A stretch of 64,000 nucleotides of DNA from JBFMFB01 sp040752115 (GCA_040752115.1 JBFMFB010000007.1:15807-79806); one strand, 5' to 3'; numbered from the stretch's first letter, positions 35,517 to 44,574 are shown. Notes: a model not told the origin generated them from the letters alone. Numbers and translations are program-made.

Positions 35517-36286
35517 GCCAGCGCCCCTCCCAGGTAGGCCTCGATCACCTGCGGATCGCGCTGCACTTCGGCCGGCACGCCTTCCGCGATTTTCTTGCCG
35601 TAATCCAGCACGGCCACCCGGTCGCACAGCCCCATCACCAGCTTGACGTCATGCTCGATCAGCAGCAGCGTCACGCCGTCGTTGCGGATGGTTTGCAGCA
35701 AATCCTTGAGCTGGCCGGTTTCGCTCGGATTCATGCCTGCGGCAGGTTCGTCGAGGGCGAGCAGCTTGGGTTCGGTCGCCAGCGCCCGGGCGATCTCCAG
35801 GCGGCGCTGGTCGCCGTAGGGCAGGTTCTTCGCCAGTCTTGCGCCGTGCCGGCCGAGGCCGACGTAATCGAGCAGTTCCAGCGCGCGGCTGCGGATTGCA
35901 CCTTCTTCAGCGCGCGTGTTCGGCCCCCGCAGCACCGCGCCCAGAATGCCGGCACGGGTACGCACATGTCGGCCCACCATGACGTTTTCCAGGGCGCTCA
36001 TGTTGGCGAACAGCCGGATGTTCTGGAAGGTGCGGGCGATGCCAAGCCGCGCCACCCGGCTGGGCTTGAAGCCGTGAAGCGGCCGGCCGTCCAGGGCGAT
36101 GCGCCCGGAGTCGGGCGTGTACAGCCCGGTGAGCACGTTGAACAAGGTGGTCTTGCCGGCGCCGTTGGGGCCGATCAGACCGAAGATTTCGCCGCGCCGG
36201 ATGGCGAACGACACGCCGCTCAGCGCGGCCAGCCCGCCGAAGCGTTTGCAAACCTGTTCAACCGAGAGCAAAACGGAAGCGTCCAT
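35513..36286 (-). CDS. livG: Branched-chain amino acid ABC transporter ATPase LivG
   Basis: This 257-residue ABC ATPase has Walker A GPNGAGKTTLFNVLTG, the typical LivG insertion RTFQNIRLFANMSALENVMVG, signature LPYGDQRRLEIARAL, Walker B KLLALDEPAAGMNPSE and H-loop LLLIEHDVKLVM. It lies 6 bp after livM and overlaps livF by 4 bp. It powers import together with LivF. Confidence 0.97.
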   Translation of the reverse strand: MDASVLLSVEQVCKRFGGLAALSGVSFAIRRGEIFGLIGPNGAGKTTLFNVLTGLYTPDSGRIALDGRPLHGFKPSRVARLGIARTFQNIRLFANMSALENVMVGRHVRTRAGILGAVLRGPNTRAEEGAIRSRALELLDYVGLGRHGARLAKNLPYGDQRRLEIARALATEPKLLALDEPAAGMNPSETGQLKDLLQTIRNDGVTLLLIEHDVKLVMGLCDRVAVLDYGKKIAEGVPAEVQRDPQVIEAYLGGALA

Positions 36287-36292
36287 CGCGGG

Positions 36293-37411
36293 CTATTTTC
36301 TGGCGTCGTAGAACGAAGCCTGTTCCTGCTCCAGCACCGGCGCGGCGGACGCGAACTCGCGCCGGCGCGTGAGGGAAGGCAGCAGTCCCGCCGGACGGAA
36401 AATCATCATCGCGACCAGCGCCAGGCCGAACAGCAGCATGCGCAGGTCGGCCGGATCCACCACCACTCGCCCGAACAGCCATTCTTCCAGCGGGCCGATG
36501 TAGCGCAGCGCTTCCGGCAGAACGGTCAGCAGCACCGCGCCCAGGATCACGCCGGGAATATGCCCCATGCCGCCCAGCACGATCATGCACAGGATCATCA
36601 CCGACTCGAGCAGGTTGAAGCTTTCCGGGCTGATGAATCCCTGGAAGCCAGCGAACAGGCCGCCGGAAAGCCCGCCGAACGAGGCGCCGATGGCGAAAGC
36701 CAGCAGCTTGACGTTGCGGGTGTTGATTCCCATCGCTTCGGCCGCCACCTCGTCTTCGCGGATTGCCACCCAGGCGCGGCCGATCCGCGAATCCTGGAGC
36801 CGCAGGGAGACGAATATCACCAGCAGCACGAAGAGCAGGAACAGGTAGTAGTAGAGATAAACCCCCGGCAGTTCCATGCCGAGCAGGTGGTGTGTGCGGC
36901 TGAATGAGAATCCGCCCAGCGCCACCGGATCGATCAGGTTGACGCCCTGCGGGCCGTTGGTGATGTTGATCGGGGCGTTCAGGTTGTTGAGGAAGATGCG
37001 GATGATCTCGCCGAAGCCCAGGGTGACGATGGCCAGATAGTCTCCCCGCAAGCGCAGGGTGGGCGTGCCGAGCAGGACACCGAAGGCGCCGGCAAGCAGC
37101 GCGCCCAGCGGCAGCAGGGCCCAGAAAGGCAGGTGCAGGCCAAAATGGGGGGAGGCGAGCAGGGCATAGAGATAAGCCCCGACGGCGTAAAACGCGATGT
37201 AGCCCAGATCCAGCAGCCCGGCGTACCCCACCACGATGTTGAGGCCGAGTGCGAGCATGATGTAGAGCAGGGTGAAATCCAGGATGCGCACCCAGCCGCG
37301 GCCCAGACCGGCGCCGACCAGGAAAGGCACCAGCGCGAGCAGCACGGCGAGCGCAGCGAAGGCGATCCATACCCTGCGGCCGCCGGCCGGCAATTTCGCC
37401 CCGTGCATCAT
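36293..37411 (-). CDS. livM: Branched-chain amino acid ABC transporter permease LivM
   Basis: This polytopic inner-membrane permease pairs with LivH. The start is uncertain: the ATG at 37411 gives 372 residues, while an in-frame TTG at 37453 would add 14. Neither has a clear ribosome-binding site. Conserved features are YIMLALGLNIVVGYAGLLDLGY near the first helices, LRGDYLAIVTLGFGEIIRI and the EAA-like ATPase-contact region in FGGLSGGLFAGFQGFISPESF. The C-terminal LRMLLFGLALVAMMIFRPAGLLPS is also characteristic. A 136-bp gap (94 bp if the TTG is used) containing part of a family A repeat separates it from livH. Confidence 0.93.
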   Translation of the reverse strand: MMHGAKLPAGGRRVWIAFAALAVLLALVPFLVGAGLGRGWVRILDFTLLYIMLALGLNIVVGYAGLLDLGYIAFYAVGAYLYALLASPHFGLHLPFWALLPLGALLAGAFGVLLGTPTLRLRGDYLAIVTLGFGEIIRIFLNNLNAPINITNGPQGVNLIDPVALGGFSFSRTHHLLGMELPGVYLYYYLFLLFVLLVIFVSLRLQDSRIGRAWVAIREDEVAAEAMGINTRNVKLLAFAIGASFGGLSGGLFAGFQGFISPESFNLLESVMILCMIVLGGMGHIPGVILGAVLLTVLPEALRYIGPLEEWLFGRVVVDPADLRMLLFGLALVAMMIFRPAGLLPSLTRRREFASAAPVLEQEQASFYDARK

Positions 37412-37497
37412 CCTGAAAACGGCAATGCGCCGCGAAGGAGCTTGGTCAAACAACCGCTCGGGGTGCGGGTGGCAGCAAGAATCCGGATGATCTCGCG

Positions 37498-37530
37498 ATT
37501 ATTCGTGGTCATTCGTGTGAATTCGTGGTT
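37498..37530. repeat. Family A repeat, single arm inside the liv operon
   Basis: The sequence matches the right arm of the 34622-34752 element (units of ATTCGTG spaced three times). No matching left arm is seen nearby. It sits between livH and livM on the same transcript, which might affect readthrough or mRNA stability. Confidence 0.7.
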
Positions 37531-37547
37531 AAAAGCTTTTCCCACGA

Positions 37548-38477
37548 TCATGCCCTTTCGGCTACTTGCTCGCCGAGCAGGCCGGAGGGGCGGAACACCA
37601 GCACCAGGATCAGCACGAAAAAGGCGAACACGTCCTGGTAATGGCTGCCGAGGAAACCGCCGGTGAGGTCGCCGATGTAGCCTGCACCCATGCTCTCGAT
37701 CACGCCCAGCAGCAGCCCCCCCAGCACCGCCCCGGCGATGTTGCCGATGCCGCCCAGCACCGCCGCGGAAAACGCCTTGAGGCCAAGCAGGAAGCCCATG
37801 TAGTAGTGGGCAAGTCCGTAGTATGCGCTTACCATCAGGCCGGCGACAGCGGCCAGGGCCGAGCCCAGCACGAAGGTGAGGGAGATCACGGTGTTGATGT
37901 TGACGCCCATCAGACCTGCGATTTCCGGGGCCTGGGCGGTCGCGCGCATGGCGCGCCCGATCCGGGTTTTTTGCACCAGCAGCACGAGTCCGGCCGTCAG
38001 CAGGAAGGACAGGGCGACAATGAAGATCTGCAGGTCGGTGATGGTGGCGCCGCCGATTTTGTGAGGCGTCGCCGGCAGCAGCGCCGGAAAGGAAACGTAT
38101 TGCCGGCCCCAGAGAATCATCGCCACGTTCTGCAGCACGATCGAGACGCCGATCGCGGTAATCAGCGGAGCCAGCCGCGGTGCGCGGCGCAAGGGGCGGT
38201 AGGCGATGCGCTCGATGGAAAAGCCGAGCGCCACGCACACCGGCAGCGCCACCAGCAGCCCGGTCAGCACGATGGCAACGGAAGGAATGTTCAGACCGCT
38301 GCCCATCAGCGCGTTGATCACCGCCAGGCTGACCATGGCCCCGATCATCACCACCTCGCCGTGGGCGAAATTGATCAGTTCGAGGATGCCGTAAACCATG
38401 GTGTAGCCCAGCGCGATCAGCGCGTACACGCTGCCCAGCACCAGGCCGTTGATCAATTGCTGCAGGAAGATATCCAA
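37548..38477 (-). CDS. livH: Branched-chain amino acid ABC transporter permease LivH
   Basis: This 309-residue permease begins with MDIFLQQLINGLVLGSVYALIALGYTMVYG, the family-typical start, followed by LINFAHGEVVMIGA. Eight or so hydrophobic helices are evident. The ATPase-contact loop is in TRIGRAMRATAQAPEIAGLMGVN. The glycine-rich AFSAAVLGGIGNIAGAVLGG segment is conserved in LivH. It follows livK after 9 bp. Confidence 0.97.
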   Translation of the reverse strand: MDIFLQQLINGLVLGSVYALIALGYTMVYGILELINFAHGEVVMIGAMVSLAVINALMGSGLNIPSVAIVLTGLLVALPVCVALGFSIERIAYRPLRRAPRLAPLITAIGVSIVLQNVAMILWGRQYVSFPALLPATPHKIGGATITDLQIFIVALSFLLTAGLVLLVQKTRIGRAMRATAQAPEIAGLMGVNINTVISLTFVLGSALAAVAGLMVSAYYGLAHYYMGFLLGLKAFSAAVLGGIGNIAGAVLGGLLLGVIESMGAGYIGDLTGGFLGSHYQDVFAFFVLILVLVFRPSGLLGEQVAERA

Positions 38478-38486
38478 CCTTGCCTC

Positions 38487-39662
38487 TTACTTGGCCGGTG
38501 CTTCGCCGCCGATGGTTTCCACCACCTGCCAGGCGCCGTTCTTCACCTGGTAAAGCGTGACCGCACCGCTCCGGATGTCGCCCTTGTCGTCGAAGGCGAG
38601 CCGCCCGGAAACCCCGGTGTGCTGTATTTTCGCCAGGTACGGCAGGTACTTGGACGGCTCGGTGGAATCGGCCTGCTTCATCGCTTCGAGCATGAGCGAA
38701 GCGGCATCATAGGCATAAGGCGCGTAGAGCTGGATCTTGCCGTATTTGGCGGTGAATTTTTCTGCGAACGCCTTGCCGCCCGGCATGGTTTCCAACGGCA
38801 GGCCGGGCGACGAGGCAGTCGTCCCTTCCGCGGCATCGCCGGCGAGCTTGACGAATTCCGCGGTCTGGGTGCCGTCGCCGCCGAGCAGCCGGGCATTCAG
38901 TCCGAGCTGTTTCATCTGCCTGGCCATCGGCGCGGCCTGGGCGTCCATGCCACCGTAGAACAGCAGTTCAGGGTTCTTGCCCTTGACCGCGGTCAGGATC
39001 GCCATGAAATCGGTGGCCCGGTCGGTGGTGAATTCGTGCGCCACGATTTCGGCGCCGGCGGCCTTGGCGGCTTTTTCGAATTCGTCGGCCAAGCCCTGGC
39101 CATAGGCGGTGCGGTCGTCGATGATAGCGATTTTCTTCGCGCCCAGCCTGGCGGCAGCGAACTCGCCCAGCACCTTGCCTTGCTGCCGGTCGTTGGTCAT
39201 TACCCGAAAGGCGGTCTTGAAACCCTGTGCGGTATAGGCGACCGCGGTGGCAGAAGGGGAGATCTGCGGGATGCCGGCATCGGAATAAATCTTGGAAGCG
39301 GGAATGGTGGTGCCGGAGTTGAGATGGCCGATCACCCCCTTGACCTGCTGATCCACCATTTTTTGCGCGACGATGGTGGCGGTCTTGGGGTCGGCCTGAT
39401 CATCCTCGCTCAGCAACTGGAACTTCACTTTTTTGCCGCCGATGGTCAGCCCCTTGGCGTTGGCTTCTTCGACGGCCATGCGCACGCCGTTTTCCTGGTC
39501 TTTGCCGAGATGGGATTGCGGGCCGGTGAGCGGCGACACCGAGCCGATCCTGACGAGATCTTCGCTCGCCGTGCCGGGCTGCGGCGCTTCCTTTTTGCCG
39601 CAGGCGGCCAGATTCAGAATCAACGCGGGCAACAGACAAGCTGCAAGCAGTCGGGAACTCAA
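38487..39662 (-). CDS. livK: Branched-chain amino acid ABC transporter substrate-binding protein LivK
   Basis: This periplasmic type I binding protein delivers Leu/Ile/Val or related ligands to LivHM. The start chosen is TTG at 39662, preceded by AAGGAGA at ideal spacing; an in-frame upstream ATG at 39746 would run through the neighbouring terminator. The 391-residue product has a signal peptide ending in the lipobox-like LNLAACGKKE, so it may be a lipoprotein. Also visible are VRIGSVSPLTGPQSHLGKDQENG, GVIGHLNSGTTIPASKIYSDAGIPQISPSAT-type ligand-site sequence and KKIAIIDDRTAYGQGLADEF. It is the first gene of the operon. Confidence 0.94.
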   Translation of the reverse strand: MSSRLLAACLLPALILNLAACGKKEAPQPGTASEDLVRIGSVSPLTGPQSHLGKDQENGVRMAVEEANAKGLTIGGKKVKFQLLSEDDQADPKTATIVAQKMVDQQVKGVIGHLNSGTTIPASKIYSDAGIPQISPSATAVAYTAQGFKTAFRVMTNDRQQGKVLGEFAAARLGAKKIAIIDDRTAYGQGLADEFEKAAKAAGAEIVAHEFTTDRATDFMAILTAVKGKNPELLFYGGMDAQAAPMARQMKQLGLNARLLGGDGTQTAEFVKLAGDAAEGTTASSPGLPLETMPGGKAFAEKFTAKYGKIQLYAPYAYDAASLMLEAMKQADSTEPSKYLPYLAKIQHTGVSGRLAFDDKGDIRSGAVTLYQVKNGAWQVVETIGGEAPAK

Positions 39663-39730
39663 CGGCGTCTCCTTCGCAAGGCCGGATTGTTTGATGGACG
39701 GAAAAGCCGCTATTTTAAAAGGTTTCCCAG

Positions 39731-39760
39731 AAAAAACAAAAGCCAACCCGAAGGTTGGCT
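39731..39760 (-). terminator. Intrinsic terminator of the cytochrome c gene
   Basis: On the minus strand AGCCAACC pairs with GGTTGGCT around a TTCG loop, followed by TTTGTTTTTT (39731-39740). It lies just downstream of the small cytochrome c gene and just upstream of livK, so it isolates the two. Confidence 0.92.
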
Positions 39761-39781
39761 CTTGTCTGGACTATGCCTGGA

Positions 39782-40117
39782 TTACTTGATGGCCAGAATC
39801 CACTGCACCAGGGCCTTGATGTCATCGTCCTTGACCGCCGGGCTGTTCGGAGGCATCGGGGTATCGCCCCACACGCCCTTGCCGCCTTTCTTGACCTTCT
39901 CGATCAGCTTGGCTTCGGCGGCCTTGTCGCCGGCGTATTTCTTGGCGACTTCCTTGTAGGAGGGGCCGACCAGCTTCTTGTCAACCGCATGGCAAGCCAG
40001 GCAGTTCTTGGCGCCAGCGAGCTTCTTGCCGGCTTCGAAATCCAGCGCGGCATTGGCCGGCGCGGCAGCGGTCAGGGCCGCGGCAGCGGCGATCCCCATG
40101 ATCCAGGTTGCTTTCAT
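39782..40117 (-). CDS. Small class I cytochrome c (c551/c552 type)
   Basis: This 111-residue periplasmic electron carrier has a signal peptide ending in the APANAA region (about residue 23). One haem motif, CLACH, is at about residues 39-43. The sixth ligand is probably the methionine in GDTPMPPNSP. The C-terminal helix DDDIKALVQWILAIK is typical of c551/c552, which donate to nitrite reductases or oxidases. It is monocistronic with its own terminator. Confidence 0.93.
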   Translation of the reverse strand: MKATWIMGIAAAAALTAAAPANAALDFEAGKKLAGAKNCLACHAVDKKLVGPSYKEVAKKYAGDKAAEAKLIEKVKKGGKGVWGDTPMPPNSPAVKDDDIKALVQWILAIK

Positions 40118-40267
40118 ACTGTTACCCCTTGCTTTGGTTGGTTAATGAAAAAAACAGCCGATAAAAAAGTCGCAATATTAAACGAATCCTTCGGTTTTGC
40201 AAAATCGGCGGCAAGCAATTAACGTCCCGCACCCTCCCGGCGTTGACCGAGACGCGCGGGAGGCCGC

Positions 40268-42124
40268 TCAGCGCATCTTTTCGAGCCGGGTCACATCGCG
40301 CACCGCGCCTTTTGCCGCGCTGGTGGTCATGGCGGCATAAGCCTTGAGCGCTGCGGAGACTTCACGCTGCCGGTCGGCGGGTTTCCAGGCTTGCGCGCCC
40401 CTGGCTTCCATGGCGCTTCTGCGGGCGGCCAGCGCTTCGCCGGAAACAGCAAGTCGGATCGAGCGATGCGGGATGTCGATCTCGATCGCGTCCCCTTCCT
40501 CCACCAGGCCGATGGCGCCCCCTTCCGCCGCTTCCGGCGAAACGTGGCCGATCGACAGGCCCGACGTGCCGCCGGAGAAGCGGCCGTCGGTGAGCAGCGC
40601 GCAGGCCTTGCCGAGTTCCTTGGACTTGAGGTAACTGGTGGGGTAGAGCATTTCCTGCATGCCCGGGCCGCCGCGCGGGCCTTCGTAGCGGATCACCACC
40701 ACGTCGCCGGGCTTGATCCTGTCGCCGAGAATCGCCGCCACCGCTGCATCCTGGCTTTCGAACACGCGCGCGGTGCCGGTGAACTTGAGGATGCTCTCGT
40801 CCACCCCGGCAGTCTTGACGATGCAGCCGTCCAGCGCGATGTTGCCGTAAAGCACGGCCAGCCCGCCATCCTTGCTGTAGGCGTGCTCGAGGTCGCGGAT
40901 GCAGCCGTGGGCGCGATCAAGATCGAGCGACGGATAGCGGCGGTTCTGGCTGAAGGCGGTCTGGGAGGGGATGCCGCCGGGCGCGGCGCGGAAGAACTCC
41001 TGCACCCCGGGATCGCCGCTGCGGCGCACATCCCAGCGCTCCAGCGCCTCGCCGAGAGACGCGCTGTGCACCGTGGGCACGTCCCGGTGCAGCAGTCCGG
41101 CGCGGTCGAGTTCGCCCAGGATCGCCATCACGCCGCCCGCGCGGTGCACGTCCTCCATGTGGTAGTCCGGGGTGGAGGGCGCCACTTTGGCCAGGTGCGG
41201 CACCTTGCGCGACAGGCGGTCGATGTCCTGCATGGTGAAATCGACGCCCGCCTCGGCGGCGGTCGCCAGCAAATGCAGCACGGTGTTGGTCGAGCCGCCC
41301 ATGGCGATGTCCAGGCACATGGCGTTTTCGAATGCCTGGAAGCTGGCAATCGAGCGCGGCAGCACCGAGGCGTCGTCCTGCTCGTACCACCGCCGCGCCA
41401 GTTGTACGATGCGCCGCCCGGCTTCAAGGAACAGCTCCTTGCGGTCGGCATGGGTCGCCAGCAACGAGCCGTTGCCTGGCAGCGCCAGTCCCAGCGCTTC
41501 GGCCAGGCAGTTCATCGAGTTGGCGGTGAACATGCCGGAGCAGGAACCGCAGGTGGGACAGGCCGATTGTTCGAGCTGTGCGGTCTGTTCGTCGCTGATC
41601 CTGGCGTCGGCCGCCGCCACCATGGCGTCCACCAGGTCGAGATGGATTTCCTTGCCGCCCCACACCACCTTGCCGGCTTCCATCGGCCCGCCGGAAACGA
41701 AGATGGCCGGGATGTTGAGGCGCATCGCCGCCATCATCATGCCGGGGGTGATCTTGTCGCAGTTGGAGATGCACACCAGCGCATCGGCGCAGTGGGCGTT
41801 GGCCATGTACTCCACCGAATCGGCGATCAGGTCGCGCGACGGCAGGCTGTAGAGCATGCCGCCATGGCCCATGGCGATGCCGTCATCGATGGCGATGGTG
41901 TTGAATTCCTTGGCCACGCCGCCGGCGGCTTCGATTTCCCGCGCCACCAGCTGGCCGAGATCCTTCAGGTGCACGTGCCCAGGCACGAACTGGGTGAAGG
42001 AGTTGGCGATGGCGATGATCGGCTTGTTGAAGTCGCTGTCCTTCATACCGGTGGCACGCCACAGGGCGCGCGCGCCGGCCATGTTGCGGCCGCGGGTGGT
42101 GGTCCAGGAACGGTAGGCGGGCAT
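40268..42124 (-). CDS. ilvD: Dihydroxy-acid dehydratase IlvD
   Basis: This 618-residue Fe-S dehydratase acts in isoleucine and valine biosynthesis, making 2-oxo acids from dihydroxy acids. Cluster cysteines lie in CISNCDKITPGMMMAAMRL and CPTCGSCSGMFTANSMNCL. Further conserved parts are PAYRSWTTTRGRNMAGARALWRATG-type N-terminus, GHGGMLYSLPSRDLI and DGRFSGGTSGLSIGHVSPEAAEGG. It is monocistronic and divergent from lgt, with the 83-bp gap presumably holding both promoters. Confidence 0.97.
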   Translation of the reverse strand: MPAYRSWTTTRGRNMAGARALWRATGMKDSDFNKPIIAIANSFTQFVPGHVHLKDLGQLVAREIEAAGGVAKEFNTIAIDDGIAMGHGGMLYSLPSRDLIADSVEYMANAHCADALVCISNCDKITPGMMMAAMRLNIPAIFVSGGPMEAGKVVWGGKEIHLDLVDAMVAAADARISDEQTAQLEQSACPTCGSCSGMFTANSMNCLAEALGLALPGNGSLLATHADRKELFLEAGRRIVQLARRWYEQDDASVLPRSIASFQAFENAMCLDIAMGGSTNTVLHLLATAAEAGVDFTMQDIDRLSRKVPHLAKVAPSTPDYHMEDVHRAGGVMAILGELDRAGLLHRDVPTVHSASLGEALERWDVRRSGDPGVQEFFRAAPGGIPSQTAFSQNRRYPSLDLDRAHGCIRDLEHAYSKDGGLAVLYGNIALDGCIVKTAGVDESILKFTGTARVFESQDAAVAAILGDRIKPGDVVVIRYEGPRGGPGMQEMLYPTSYLKSKELGKACALLTDGRFSGGTSGLSIGHVSPEAAEGGAIGLVEEGDAIEIDIPHRSIRLAVSGEALAARRSAMEARGAQAWKPADRQREVSAALKAYAAMTTSAAKGAVRDVTRLEKMR

Positions 42125-42207
42125 ACTTGACCTTGCTTAAACGCGAATTGAAAACCGGTTAATTTAGTATAATGACCGATTTTTAGCAAACTCCGGAAAC
42201 CGCCCGA

Positions 42208-42993
42208 ATGCTTGTCCATCCCCAGTTCGATCCGGTCGCGATCCACCTCGGCCCGCTCGCCATCCGCTGGTACGGGCTGATGTACCTGCTCGCGTTCGCC
42301 TTCGTGCTGATCCTCGGACGGCTGCGCATCGCCGCCCGGGCGGATGCAGGGTGGAAAAAGCACGAGCTGGACGACCTGCTGTTCTACGGCGTGCTCGGCG
42401 TGGTGCTGGGCGGGCGGCTGGGCTACGTGCTGTTCTACAAGCCGGCTTATTATCTCCACAACCCGGCCGAAATATTCTCGGTCTGGCAAGGGGGCATGGC
42501 TTTCCACGGCGGCTTTCTGGGCGTGCTGGCCGCGATGTGGCTGTTCTCGCGCAAGAGCGGCAAGCCCTGGCTCGCGGTCGCCGATTTCGTTGCGCCGCTG
42601 GTGCCGCTGGGCCTGGGCGCCGGACGCATCGGCAACTTCATCAACGGCGAATTGTGGGGGCGTCCGACCGACGTGCCGTGGGGCATGGTTTTTTCGCAGG
42701 CGGGCGACGGCCTGGCGCGTCATCCCTCGCAGCTTTATCAGTTCGCGCTGGAGGGGCTGGCCCTGTTCGCCATCCTGTGGGTTTTCTCCGCCAGGCCCCG
42801 GCCGACCGGAGCGGTTTCCGGCGTGTTCCTGATCGGCTACGGCAGCTTCCGTTTCCTGGCCGAATTCACCCGCGAGCCGGACAGCTTCCTCGGCCTGCTC
42901 GCGCTCGGCTTCAGCATGGGCCAGTGGCTCAGCCTGCCGATGGTTCTGGCGGGCGCCTGCCTGCTGTGGTGGTCGTACCGCAAACCCGCCTGA
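42208..42993 (+). CDS. lgt: Prolipoprotein diacylglyceryl transferase Lgt
   Basis: This 261-residue inner-membrane enzyme attaches diacylglycerol to the lipobox cysteine of prelipoproteins such as PilP. Family motifs include IRWYGLMYLLAFAF, MAFHGGFLGVLAAMW and the signature GLGAGRIGNFINGELWGRPTD (around residues 136-156). HPSQLYQFALEG is also present. Seven hydrophobic helices are apparent. rpe starts 59 bp later. Confidence 0.97.
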   Translation: MLVHPQFDPVAIHLGPLAIRWYGLMYLLAFAFVLILGRLRIAARADAGWKKHELDDLLFYGVLGVVLGGRLGYVLFYKPAYYLHNPAEIFSVWQGGMAFHGGFLGVLAAMWLFSRKSGKPWLAVADFVAPLVPLGLGAGRIGNFINGELWGRPTDVPWGMVFSQAGDGLARHPSQLYQFALEGLALFAILWVFSARPRPTGAVSGVFLIGYGSFRFLAEFTREPDSFLGLLALGFSMGQWLSLPMVLAGACLLWWSYRKPA

Positions 42994-43052
42994 CACCCGC
43001 GCCGCACTCGGGTAAAATGCCGGTTTTTTCTCTTTAATTTCCAGGGAGTACC

Positions 43053-43739
43053 ATGCCGCAATACCGCATCGCGCCGAGCATCCTGTCGGCCAATTTCGCC
43101 AAGCTGGGCGAGGAGGTGGACTATGTTCTCGCCTCCGGCGCCGACATCGTTCACTTCGACGTGATGGACAACCATTACGTGCCCAACCTGACCATCGGCC
43201 CGCTGGTGTGCGAGGCCCTGCGCAAGCACGGCGTGACCGCGCCGATCGACGTGCACCTGATGGTCAAGCCAGTGGATCGCATCATTCCCGACTTTGCCAA
43301 GGCCGGCGCCACCTACATCACCTTCCACCCGGAAGCCTCCGAGCACATCGACCGCACCATCGGCCTGATCAAGGACAGCGGCTGCAAGGCCGGCCTGGTG
43401 TTCAATCCCGCCACGCCGCTGGACGTGCTGGAATACACCCTGGACAAGCTCGACATGGTGCTGCTGATGTCAGTCAATCCCGGCTTCGGCGGCCAGAAAT
43501 TCATTCCCTACGTGCTCGACAAGGCACGCAAGGTGCGCCAGATGATCGACGCGAAAGGACTGAACGTCAGCCTGGAAATCGACGGCGGCGTCGGACCGGC
43601 CAATATCCTGGAAGTCGCCAAGGCCGGCGTGGATACCTTCGTGGCGGGTTCCGCCGTGTTCGGCGCGGGCAAGGACAGCGACCCGCACCGCTACGACTCC
43701 ATCATCGGAGCATTGCGCGCCGAACTGGCCAAGGCGTGA
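43053..43739 (+). CDS. rpe: Ribulose-phosphate 3-epimerase Rpe
   Basis: This 228-residue TIM-barrel metalloenzyme interconverts ribulose-5-phosphate and xylulose-5-phosphate in the pentose phosphate and Calvin pathways. Motifs are APSILSANFAKLGEEV, the metal-binding HFDVMDNHYVPNLTIGP, VHLMVKPVD, MSVNPGFGGQKFIP and the phosphate-binding EIDGGVGPANI and VAGSAVFG. Its TGA overlaps the gph ATG by one base (TGATG), so the two are translationally coupled. Confidence 0.97.
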   Translation: MPQYRIAPSILSANFAKLGEEVDYVLASGADIVHFDVMDNHYVPNLTIGPLVCEALRKHGVTAPIDVHLMVKPVDRIIPDFAKAGATYITFHPEASEHIDRTIGLIKDSGCKAGLVFNPATPLDVLEYTLDKLDMVLLMSVNPGFGGQKFIPYVLDKARKVRQMIDAKGLNVSLEIDGGVGPANILEVAKAGVDTFVAGSAVFGAGKDSDPHRYDSIIGALRAELAKA

Positions 43740-44431
43740 TGACCGCGAACGAAAAGCGCCCGCTGTCGGTCAAAGCCGTCGTCATCGATCTCGACGGCAC
43801 GCTGCTCGACACCGCGCGCGATCTGGCCGAAGCGGCTAGCCGCATGCTGCGGGAGCTGGGCCGGCCGGCGACGGAAGTGGAAACGATCAAGGGTTACATC
43901 GGCAACGGCATCGCGCGGCTGGTGAAGCGCGCGCTGACCGGCAGCATGGACGGCGAGCCGGATGCCGCCCTGTTCGAACGGGCACTGCCGCTCTACCAGA
44001 AGCACTACGCCGACGTTTTGACCCTGCACACCAACCCCTACCCCGGCGTGAAGGAAGGGCTGGAAGCGTTGCGTGGCGCCGGTTTCCGGCTGGCCTGCAT
44101 CACCAACAAGGCGGAGAAATTCACCCTGCCCTTGCTGAAGGAAATGGGCCTGCTGGATTTCTTCGAGCTGGTGCTCTCCGGCGACACCCTGCCGAAGAAG
44201 AAGCCCGATCCGCTGCCGCTGCGGCACGCGGCGGCGCACTTCGGCGCCAAACCGGAAGAGGTGCTGCTGATCGGCGATTCGCTCAACGACGTGCAGGCCG
44301 CGCGCGCCGCCGGCTGCCCGGTGTTCTGCGTGCCTTACGGTTACAACCGCGGCAAGGACGTGCGCGAACTCGATCCCGACGCGGTGATCGGCAATATTGC
44401 GGAAGCGCTGAAGCTGATCGAGAAGGCTTGA
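43739..44431 (+). CDS. gph: Phosphoglycolate phosphatase Gph (HAD superfamily)
   Basis: This 230-residue HAD hydrolase removes phosphate from 2-phosphoglycolate. Motif I is VIDLDGTLLDT with nucleophile and acid aspartates, motif II is CITNKAEKF, motif III is LPKKKPDPLPL and motif IV is LLIGDSLNDVQAARAAG. The start is the ATG at 43739 overlapping rpe; a long upstream in-frame extension is only a shadow of rpe. The rpe-gph pair commonly precedes trpE in betaproteobacteria, as here. Confidence 0.95.
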   Translation: MTANEKRPLSVKAVVIDLDGTLLDTARDLAEAASRMLRELGRPATEVETIKGYIGNGIARLVKRALTGSMDGEPDAALFERALPLYQKHYADVLTLHTNPYPGVKEGLEALRGAGFRLACITNKAEKFTLPLLKEMGLLDFFELVLSGDTLPKKKPDPLPLRHAAAHFGAKPEEVLLIGDSLNDVQAARAAGCPVFCVPYGYNRGKDVRELDPDAVIGNIAEALKLIEKA

Positions 44432-44439
44432 AAGCATGA

Positions 44440-44567
44440 ACCGCAGAGAAACAGAGACGCAGAGAAGATCAAATCCTGTCTCATGGCGATGGCGGATGGC
44501 CTGAGCAGCCAGGGCGTGTTACGCCTCAACGACAAGTTTTTTCTCTGTACTTCTGTGTTTCTGTGGT
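44440..44567. repeat. Inverted-repeat element, family B, forming the trpE leader
   Basis: The arms at 44440-44466 (ACCGCAGAGAAACAGAGACG...) and 44541-44567 are reverse complements at 20 of 27 positions, around a 74-bp centre. It fills the whole gap between gph and trpE. The right arm ends 7 bp before the trpE ATG and appears to provide its GGTGA ribosome-binding site. Confidence 0.7.
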
Positions 44568-44574
44568 GAAAATT

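Noticed and set aside
37566..39959. 797-residue plus-strand open frame across livH and livK
   Set aside because: It is rich in His, Gln, Gly and Asp with no domain. It lies antisense to two well-supported transporter genes and spans their junction and a terminator.
40213..40267. Intrinsic terminator after ilvD
   Set aside because: A CTCCCG/CGGGAG stem can be drawn, but there is no T-run on the minus strand.
40391..42130. 579-residue plus-strand open frame opposite ilvD
   Set aside because: ilvD on the minus strand has its Fe-S cysteine motifs. This frame is low in hydrophobic cores and shows no family motif.
44432..44574. Trp leader peptide with attenuator before trpE
   Set aside because: No short frame with tandem Trp codons was found. 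The region is explained by an inverted-repeat element.
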